27,903 bases of DNA from JBBQSU01 sp038234815 (GTDB taxonomy: Bacteria > Planctomycetota > Phycisphaerae > Tepidisphaerales > Tepidisphaeraceae). A model generated the notes under the pieces. That model did no database searches, was not told where the DNA came from, and saw nothing but the letters and a program-made list of their open reading frames with translations. Below are positions 22,555 through 27,903 of this stretch, in pieces; position 1 is the first letter of the stretch, and every line of letters begins with the position of its first letter. The position numbers were made by a program, and so were the translations under genes. Location: positions 1 to 27,903 of the forward strand of contig JBBQSU010000035.1 in the NCBI GenBank assembly GCA_038234815.1. Direction: 5' to 3'.

Positions 22555-23187
22555 ATGCGGTACAAATCAGTTCATTTCGCGGGCGTTTTTATTCTGACGG
22601 CGCTCGGCCTTGCGAGCCAGTTACGGGCGGGTTCGGTTCTGGTTGACTTTGAGAATCAGCCCAACAAGGATGTTCCGCTAACCTCGCTATCGGTCAGCGA
22701 TTCCGGGGTCACTTTCACCATCACGCACAACCTCGTGACTTTTTCGCTGGCGGATTTGTCTTCGGGCAGTGGCACGTCTTCACTTGGGATGCGGAGCCTG
22801 GTCCCGTCTGATGCGGACGGGACTACCCAGCCGTTCGTTGTGACGTTTTCAACGCCGGTCAACAATTTCGCCGTGCAAATGGGCGATTTTGGCGGTGATT
22901 TGGACACCCTGTCCCTGAAAGCCTACAAGTCGTCGGACGGCACCGGAAGTCCGATCGCGTCCACCGCCGGATCCCTTGTGCCCACCGGCGATCAATTTAG
23001 CTCGCAGATCCTGTTCGTCCAGGGCAGTGGAAACGAAATCAAGTCGGTCGTCATCGGCGGCGCATCGGTGGCCTACGACAACCTGGCGGCCGCGACGGTT
23101 CCATTGCCGTCAGCGGTGTGGATGTTTGCCGGCGGGGCTTTGGTGGCTTGGATTGTGTCAAAACGAGCGAATCGGCTTCTGGCATAA
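22555..23187 (+). CDS. PEP-CTERM-type exported surface protein
   Basis: The 210-residue protein starts at the ATG at 22555 (AAGGAA about nine bases upstream) with a signal peptide ending near LASQLRAG. The mature body is beta-rich, with DFENQP near the start and many Ser, Thr and Gly residues, as in secreted adhesin-like domains. The C-terminus is VPLPSAVWMFAGGAL, a hydrophobic helix, then KRANR. This is the three-part PEP-CTERM sorting signal in its planctomycete PLP-A-W-M form, read by exosortase-type enzymes. The exosortase gene is not in the window. It is 66 bp upstream of the first ferritin-like gene with no terminator between, so they are probably co-transcribed. Confidence 0.8.
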   Translation: MRYKSVHFAGVFILTALGLASQLRAGSVLVDFENQPNKDVPLTSLSVSDSGVTFTITHNLVTFSLADLSSGSGTSSLGMRSLVPSDADGTTQPFVVTFSTPVNNFAVQMGDFGGDLDTLSLKAYKSSDGTGSPIASTAGSLVPTGDQFSSQILFVQGSGNEIKSVVIGGASVAYDNLAAATVPLPSAVWMFAGGALVAWIVSKRANRLLA

Positions 23188-23253
23188 AGGTCACTGCCAT
23201 TTCGGCGCTCGGTATTTCTAACGACAAAATTGTCAAAACAAAAGGAGCTTGTG

Positions 23254-24066
23254 ATGCCAGACATCGAACTTTCATCCCATAATTCAAGCCGAAGGACTTT
23301 CTTGACCGCGCTCGCGGCGGCAGGAGTTGGATTAACCGCGATTTCAACCTTCGCCGGAAATGGGCTAACCCCCACCGGCACGGCCAATCCGAGTGTTGGT
23401 CCCGGCGGCGTGCCAAGCGACGGTGCCACGCAGTTTGCGGCCATCCCCGGAAAATCGATCGACCTGAAGGTGTTGAATTTCGCGCTCACCCTCGAGATTC
23501 TCGAAGCTGACCTGTATCGCCAAGCCCTCAACCTCGCGTCGGGTAAGCCGCTCGCCGCGCCCCTGAATGCCAATTCCGCGGTGTACACCCGAACGGTGGG
23601 CACGGGCGGGCTGACGAACCAGTCGACCGATATCGGCTACCTGTATCTGAAACAGTTTGCCTATGTCGAAGCGGCACATCGTGATTTTCTGCACGCCACC
23701 ATCCTGAGTCTTGGCGATACACCGGTCGCGCGTAATCCCAACGGATATAAATTCGCCGGCCCGGTCAATCCGAACATTGCGGCGATTCTCGGTAACATTT
23801 TGCCACTCGAGGAAACCGGCGTTCGCGCTTATCTGGGCGCCCTGCCTTACTTGGATAATCTGGGATATGCTCAGGCCGCCGGGGGAATTTTCTCCACTGA
23901 AGCGCGGCACTCGGCAGCGATTTCTTACATCCTGGGCATCGATCCGGGCCCGGCCAAAAGATCGGGCGACATCAGCGTGTCCGCGGCCCAACCGGCCCAA
24001 AACACTTTTGAATTCTATTTGAAGCCCAAAACAGTGCTGCAGGCGGCAAGCGTCTATTTTGCCTGA
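23254..24066 (+). CDS. Tat-exported ferritin-like protein 1
   Basis: From the ATG at 23254 (AGGAG seven bases upstream) the product has 270 residues. SRRTFLTALAAAGVGL (12-27) is a twin-arginine signal. The body is a four-helix bundle of the Ferritin_2 type with metal-ligand candidates in order: Glu81/Glu84, Glu129 with His132 (ExxH), Glu166/Glu167, and Glu196 with His199 (ExxH). That is the pattern of a carboxylate-bridged di-iron or di-manganese site. Folding with cofactor before Tat export fits such a metal centre. The function (iron storage, oxidase or structural) is not known for this exported family. The second ferritin-like gene follows after 41 bp. Confidence 0.85.
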   Translation: MPDIELSSHNSSRRTFLTALAAAGVGLTAISTFAGNGLTPTGTANPSVGPGGVPSDGATQFAAIPGKSIDLKVLNFALTLEILEADLYRQALNLASGKPLAAPLNANSAVYTRTVGTGGLTNQSTDIGYLYLKQFAYVEAAHRDFLHATILSLGDTPVARNPNGYKFAGPVNPNIAAILGNILPLEETGVRAYLGALPYLDNLGYAQAAGGIFSTEARHSAAISYILGIDPGPAKRSGDISVSAAQPAQNTFEFYLKPKTVLQAASVYFA

Positions 24067-24107
24067 TCCAGTTGAAATGCCCATCCAATAATTAACAGGA
24101 AACTCCC

Positions 24108-24833
24108 ATGAACCCTGAAGTTGAAAATTCAAACGTAAATCGACGATCCTTTATTGGCCAGGTGGCTATCGCCGGTGCCGCCATCGCGACCGCGGGCGTC
24201 TTATCAATGCCTGGCTCAGCCTTGGCGGTCAGCCCGGCCCTGACTTTTTCGCAAATTCCTGGCTCTGGCGACATCAAAGTGCTGAATTATGCACTGGCGC
24301 TGGAAGCCCTGGAGACGGATTTATATGCACAGGCGCTGCTGCGGCTAACCAACGGAGGATCCAACGCCCTTGGCAAGAAAATCACCGGACTGGGGATCAA
24401 CCCAGGCTCGCCGGATGTATCGTACTTAAGGGAATTCGCTGTCGTCGAAAGGCAGCACCGTGATTTTCTGATCGCGGCGCTAGGCAGCGCATCCATCCTT
24501 AAACAGCCGGCATTCAAGAATGCGAAATTCGACTTTAAAATGGAAACGCTGACCCGCAAGCAGGTGGTGGAACTTGTTTACACCGCCGAAAAAACCGGTG
24601 TCGGCGCTTACCTTGGTGCGATTCCCAAGTTTGAAACGCGCACCTACTTGCAGACTGCCGGCGCAATCCAAGGCACTGAAGCCCGGCACACTGCCACTGT
24701 CGCCATCGTGCTGAATCTGCTTTTCCACGAAGGTCTTTCGGTCGCCCCGTTGGCTAACGACAACCATGGGATCGACGCGCCGATTGAACCAGACGCAGTG
24801 CTGGCCGCCGTATCACCGTTCATCGTGCTTTGA
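24108..24833 (+). CDS. Tat-exported ferritin-like protein 2
   Basis: The 241-residue protein begins with a twin-arginine signal, NRRSFIGQVAIAGAAIATAG (11-30), and AGGA lies eight bases before the ATG. It has the same four-helix layout as its neighbour: Glu66/Glu69, Glu114 with His117, Glu161, and Glu181 with His184. Shared phrases include IKVLNYALALEALETDLY against LKVLNFALTLEILEADLY, HRDFL, EKTGVGAYLGA against EETGVRAYLGA, and TEARH. The two are clear paralogues, probably from tandem duplication. A hetero-oligomer is possible. The stop codon lies 14 bp before the ATG of the prepilin-like gene. Confidence 0.87.
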   Translation: MNPEVENSNVNRRSFIGQVAIAGAAIATAGVLSMPGSALAVSPALTFSQIPGSGDIKVLNYALALEALETDLYAQALLRLTNGGSNALGKKITGLGINPGSPDVSYLREFAVVERQHRDFLIAALGSASILKQPAFKNAKFDFKMETLTRKQVVELVYTAEKTGVGAYLGAIPKFETRTYLQTAGAIQGTEARHTATVAIVLNLLFHEGLSVAPLANDNHGIDAPIEPDAVLAAVSPFIVL

Positions 24834-24847
24834 AGCCGAGAGCCGCG

Positions 24848-25714
24848 ATGCGCGCCCTTGTGCAGAAAAAATCTCCTTGTTGCCTTCGTCTCGGGCTGCC
24901 TCTACGTCATTTGCCCAACGGATTTTCTTTTATTGAACTGATGTTTGCCGTCGTGATTCTCGGGGTGGGGTTGATCATGCTCGTGGCGATTTTCCCGGTG
25001 GCAATTGCCCAGACGCAGGCCACCGTCGATGAAACAACGGCGGTGCGGATCGCCACCAATGCGACAAGTTATATCTCCGCCCAGCTTTCTTCCACCACCG
25101 CCACGACCGGCGGGGCGATCCTTCCATTGGAACTTGCCTCGTTTCTATCCGGTCCAAACGGGGATCGCATCGATAAGTCCGATGCGCGCTACGCCTGGAC
25201 GGCGCTGTACAAGCGCGACACTGGTTCCAACTTCGTGCAAATTTATATCTTTGTGATGCGCTCCAGAATCCGCTCCAGGTATATTTCGACAGATGATTTG
25301 GTCGCTTACGATATGTTGGGTGTTTACCCACCCGCATTGGATGCGAGAAGCGTTGATGTGACCGTCCAAAAAGGCTTAAGCGGTGAAGACCTGTTGCAGT
25401 TTACGCAAACCCCGGCCGAAAATCCGCTGGTCAACTGCGCTACTCCAGATGCGTTTGTTTTGATCGCAGATTCTGGAGCAACCGGAGAATCCGCAGGACG
25501 GGTATATCGACTCGGAGTCTTGAAAGACGCCGGCAATCGCATTTGGACGCTGCAACCAGGATACGACTTGAAGGATGCCAGCGAAAATATGCCCACTCCC
25601 ACTCATGCCTTTCTGATCGGAAAAAGCTATCTTAACTCAGCTCAGCCCCAGGACGGCTTTGATGGCCCGGCCCAGGAGATTGGGCTTTTTCGGAAGACAA
25701 TCCAACTCGATTAA
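24848..25714 (+). CDS. Type II/IV prepilin-like protein
   Basis: I prefer the ATG at 24848; a TTG at 24830 overlapping the ferritin stop gives six more residues. The 288-residue protein has a positively charged leader and then NGFSFIELMFAVVILGVGLI, a prepilin cleavage/methylation site: cut after Gly25, new N-terminal Phe, and Glu at position +5. A long hydrophobic helix and a pseudopilin-like C-terminal part follow. The latter has no H-x9-DG motif. No pilus or type II secretion ATPase is in the window. The close spacing to the ferritin-like genes suggests that the assembly is built together with them. Confidence 0.85.
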   Translation: MRALVQKKSPCCLRLGLPLRHLPNGFSFIELMFAVVILGVGLIMLVAIFPVAIAQTQATVDETTAVRIATNATSYISAQLSSTTATTGGAILPLELASFLSGPNGDRIDKSDARYAWTALYKRDTGSNFVQIYIFVMRSRIRSRYISTDDLVAYDMLGVYPPALDARSVDVTVQKGLSGEDLLQFTQTPAENPLVNCATPDAFVLIADSGATGESAGRVYRLGVLKDAGNRIWTLQPGYDLKDASENMPTPTHAFLIGKSYLNSAQPQDGFDGPAQEIGLFRKTIQLD

Positions 25715-25772
25715 GAGGACTGAAGGGGACGCCGCTTGGGCTTCCCAATGGACTGTGGATGCGACGAAGTGA

Positions 25773-25940
25773 TTAATTCAAGCTCGCCTCGAACATTTCA
25801 AGGCTGACATAGCCTGATGAACTGTGCAGCCCAATGCGACTATAAACCGCTTCGATGTATTCGAAGATTGACGCCCTCGCTTGATCCTGCGTTGGGAAGC
25901 CCAGGCAGTCTAATTGTACCGGGATATATTGTCTTTCCCT
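25773..25940 (-). pseudogene. IS3-family transposase C-terminal remnant
   Basis: The minus strand between 25943 and 25773 encodes about 55 residues ending at TAA (25773-25775). They include DQARASIFEYIEAVYSRIGL then HSSSGYVSLEMFE, matching the C-terminal end of IS3-type transposase OrfB (FEYIE-YNR-R-HS-LGY-SP-EFE). A TGA at 25941-25943 closes the frame upstream, and the catalytic DDE part is missing. This is the decayed edge of an insertion sequence between the prepilin-like gene and the YCII-like gene. No clear terminal inverted repeats or target duplication were found. Confidence 0.75.
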
Positions 25941-25956
25941 TCACCTTGAGACCAAC

Positions 25957-26319
25957 ATGAAGTTCATGATTTTAGTCAAGTCGAACCCGAGCCTTGAGAA
26001 GACCCTCGAAGCGATGAGCCCTTCGACTCTTAAGGAGTCGATGGCCGAAATGGACGCCTTTAACGATGAGCTTAAGAAGGCAGGCGTGTTGAAAGATTGC
26101 GACGGTCTGCGCCCGAGCCGCGAGGGGAAGCGGGTGCGCTTCGACGGCAAATCGCGCAGCGTCGTCAACGGACCCTTTGAGGGCGACCTCATCGCAGGTT
26201 ATTGGATTTGGGACTTGCCCAGCATCAAGGATGCCATCGCCTGGGTCAAACGTTGCCCGAATCCGATGCCTGAGCCGTCGGACATCGAAATCCGGCCCAT
26301 CTGGATGATCGACGATTAA
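25957..26319 (+). CDS. YCII-related (DGPF-type) protein
   Basis: The 120-residue protein starts MKFMILVKSN and contains RVRFDGKSRSVVNGPFEGD with the NGPF turn, then AGYWIWDLPSIKDAIAWVKRCP. This is the usual layout of YCII/DGPF-family proteins, small dimeric alpha-beta barrels with unknown substrate. Such genes often sit beside an ECF sigma factor gene; none is present here. The VOC-like gene follows 5 bp after the stop, so the two form a pair. The ribosome site is weak (GAG at about nine bases). Confidence 0.85.
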   Translation: MKFMILVKSNPSLEKTLEAMSPSTLKESMAEMDAFNDELKKAGVLKDCDGLRPSREGKRVRFDGKSRSVVNGPFEGDLIAGYWIWDLPSIKDAIAWVKRCPNPMPEPSDIEIRPIWMIDD

Positions 26320-26324
26320 CTGGA

Positions 26325-26867
26325 TTGCGCGCCCTAAAAGTTGAAGCAGACCTGGCAAAACGCAAGGCGCCTATTAAGAAGAGACCGGTGAAGAAGAATA
26401 CCATCTGCCTTTGGTATAACCATGACGCGGAGGAAGCCGCGCGCTTTTACGCCCGGACCTTTCCCGACAGCACAGTCGGCGCGGTGCACCGAGCGCCATC
26501 GGACTATCCCAATGGCAAGGCGGGTGACGTCCTGATGGTTGACTTTACGGTATTCGGCGTGCCGTGCCTTGGCCTAAACGGCGGGGAAACGTTCAAGCAC
26601 AGCGAGGCATTCTCCTTTCTGATCGGCACTGCCGACCAGGCTGAGACCGACCATTATTGGAATGCGATCGTGAACAACGGCGGCGCGGAGTGCCCATGCG
26701 GCTGGTGCAAGGACAAATGGGGCCTGTCGTGGCAGATCACGCCGGTCGTCCTGACCAAGGCGATGGCCAAGGGTGGCGATGTGGCGAAGCGCGCGTTCGC
26801 GGCGATGATGACAATGAAAAAGATAGACGTCGCAAAAATCGAGGCGGCCGTGCGCGAAGCGGTCTAG
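26325..26867 (+). CDS. VOC-superfamily (PhnB/3-demethylubiquinone methyltransferase-like) protein
   Basis: The longest frame starts with TTG at 26325 and encodes 180 residues. The typical family start ICLWYNHDAEEAARFYARTF appears at about residues 27-46, so the first 20 residues, which are rich in Lys, may not be translated; a GTG at 26388 is the alternative. GGETFKHSEAFSF and the NGG-x10-12-WGLSWQITP end are the marks of the PhnB-like fold, in which paired beta-alpha-beta-beta-beta modules make a metal-free or metal-binding cup. Members are often labelled 3-demethylubiquinone methyltransferase, but enzyme activity is rarely shown. It is paired with the YCII-like gene. Confidence 0.85.
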   Translation: MRALKVEADLAKRKAPIKKRPVKKNTICLWYNHDAEEAARFYARTFPDSTVGAVHRAPSDYPNGKAGDVLMVDFTVFGVPCLGLNGGETFKHSEAFSFLIGTADQAETDHYWNAIVNNGGAECPCGWCKDKWGLSWQITPVVLTKAMAKGGDVAKRAFAAMMTMKKIDVAKIEAAVREAV

Positions 26868-27315
26868 CCGGAACGAGCCTTAGCTCTTCAAGCCCCCGCT
26901 CTGGTCATACTGCATTGCGAAAGATTATCGGCGCCGTATGCGTCTGGCTCGACGGAGGGATGCAGGCGCCGCGCGGGCCACAATCCAAACTCTCGCTATT
27001 CTCAAGAACGAGGACAGGGCAAAAAGGGGTCATCCTATATTATGGCCGATTGTTATCCGAATGTCATCACGGCCACTGGGGAAGACTGAAGCGGACCCAG
27101 CTCTTCATAATGTTTCACCTCTTCGCTCTGTGTTCGGGGGCGGATATCCGACAGCGGCGACGGACGCCACAGCGATAAAAAGCATAATAAATAACTGCTC
27201 CCTTGTGTCCGCTATAGGGCGCAGGGGCCGTGCGGAGTGGCAAACGGGGTTTGCGGGCGGCCGGCGGCGGACGGTAGAATAGGGGGGCATGTCGGGGTGA
27301 ACAGAAGAAGGGTCT
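26868..27315. other. Intergenic region with a dispersed repeat
   Basis: This 448-bp stretch has no recognised gene. It contains GCAAAAAGGGGTC at 27019-27031, the same 13-mer as at 21232-21244, here continuing into CATCCTATATTATGG. An AT-rich patch (AAAAGCATAATAAATAA) lies near 27178-27194. The promoter of the last gene is at its end. Confidence 0.55.
27251..27280 (+). promoter_or_regulatory. Candidate promoter of the last gene
   Basis: TAGAAT (27275-27280) matches five of six -10 positions. TTGCGG (27251-27256) is a weak -35 with an 18-base spacer. It lies 35 bp before the ATG at 27316. Confidence 0.4.
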
Positions 27316-27903
27316 ATGACGCGCCGAAGCTATCTCTGGGTCGCAGCGGTCGCCGTTCTGGGCGTCGTCTGCGCGGTAGTGATCACTATGGTGCTGTCGA
27401 TGACAGAAACGCAGCGGGGCGGACCAGAATCGCAGCGGAATGCGCCTAGCGCGCAGTCCGGTGCGCCGGCGACGCAACCGAGTGCTCGGCCGACGGAGGT
27501 GATCGTCTCGAACGGCCTGCGAATTGAATTGCCCGCCAATGCACTCGGGACCGGCCCGCGGCTTAGCGCCGCGCCGATCGCTTTGTCCGAAACCCCTCCG
27601 CTCCCTAAGTTCGAGCCGATCAGCGCCACCTTGCCGGCCAGTCGTCCGAGCACCGCTCCAGTGCGTATCATGCCACAGGCCGCATGGGCGGGGCGGATTG
27701 TTGAGGCCACGCGCTTCGAGCCATCGGGGCTAAGCGTGCCTGAAGGGATGCTGATCACCTGGCCGCTGGCCGAGGCTCGGACGCGAGGCTCGGTGCTGTG
27801 GATCATTAGCTACGATGCCAAGGCTGGGCGATGGCGTGACGTGGGCGGGACGGCCATCGTTAGCCAGGAAGGGCGATCGGCCACGGGCCGGGTCTACCAT
27901 TTC
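27316..27903 (+). CDS. Membrane-anchored protein with ZU5-like fragment (N-terminal part)
   Basis: The frame from the ATG at 27316 (AAGAAGG upstream) runs off the window after 196 residues. It starts with one membrane segment (about residues 6-28), then a Gln/Pro/Ala/Arg-rich linker to about 60. A beta-rich domain follows with RFEPSGLSVPEGMLITWPLA, SYDAKAGRWRDV and GRVYHF near the edge. The order F-PSGL, YD-GW and V-HF is typical of ZU5-like domains in secreted bacterial proteins. A role in the envelope is likely; the function is unknown because the rest is missing. Confidence 0.6.
   Translation, partial: MTRRSYLWVAAVAVLGVVCAVVITMVLSMTETQRGGPESQRNAPSAQSGAPATQPSARPTEVIVSNGLRIELPANALGTGPRLSAAPIALSETPPLPKFEPISATLPASRPSTAPVRIMPQAAWAGRIVEATRFEPSGLSVPEGMLITWPLAEARTRGSVLWIISYDAKAGRWRDVGGTAIVSQEGRSATGRVYHF

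Noticed and set aside
22163..22597. A 144-codon rightward frame between the zinc-ribbon and PEP-CTERM genes
   Set aside because: It overlaps both genes in another frame and has no protein-like pattern or conserved motif.

Overview
The window looks like chromosomal DNA from a planctomycete, most likely of the Phycisphaerae type. Three things suggest this: the small basic protein at 16151-16507, which matches a family I know only from the Planctomycetes/Verrucomicrobia/Chlamydiae group; a PEP-CTERM-type surface protein next to a prepilin-like protein; and a GC-rich genome whose gene-poor gaps carry short GGGGTC-type repeats. No rRNA, tRNA, CRISPR array or intact mobile element was seen. The species is inferred, not proven.

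Layout. (1) 1-4259: the tail of a sugar phosphate isomerase/epimerase-like protein, then a leftward group (alpha/beta hydrolase, NAD(P)-binding epimerase-like protein, M50 membrane protease with an N-terminal zinc ribbon), a rightward LysM lipoprotein with a good terminator, and a leftward PilZ protein. (2) 4391-5843: a methyltransferase overlapping a Yip1-like membrane protein. (3) 5975-13809: one leftward heme cluster read as ccmE, ccmF, a GHPD-repeat lipoprotein, ccmA, ccmB, ccmC, hemA and cbiX/sirB, mostly with 0-4 bp junctions. It joins cytochrome c maturation (System I) to the first committed step of tetrapyrrole synthesis and to siroheme metal insertion. Its CcmE has Cys instead of His at the heme-binding position (CxxxY type), and no ccmD, ccmG, ccmH or ccmI is seen. 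(4) 14058-16010: exported MsrB, a DUF486 membrane protein, a small unknown protein and a Fur-family regulator. (5) 16151-19906: the small basic protein with an Ala/Pro/Lys tail, a class I aminotransferase and citramalate synthase (cimA). Upstream of cimA is a complete transcription-attenuation leader: a 17-residue peptide with tandem Ile codons, a 1:2 hairpin, a competing 2:3 antiterminator and a 3:4 terminator with a T run. (6) 19961-22028: a GH130 phosphorylase-like gene, then about 1 kb of gene-poor DNA with a start-less open frame, inverted repeats and a 32-bp perfect palindrome nested in another inverted repeat. (7) 22029-25714: a small zinc-ribbon protein, then a tight rightward cluster of a PEP-CTERM-like protein, two Tat-exported ferritin-like proteins and a prepilin-like protein. 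(8) 25773-27903: the 3' remnant of an IS3-type transposase, a YCII-family and a VOC-family protein, a 450-bp gap, and the start of a membrane-anchored protein that runs off the window.

The most noteworthy items are the cimA attenuator, the non-canonical Ccm operon with its GHPD-repeat lipoprotein, and the ferritin-like/PEP-CTERM/prepilin cluster. All functional calls rest on motif recognition by eye; no database search was run.
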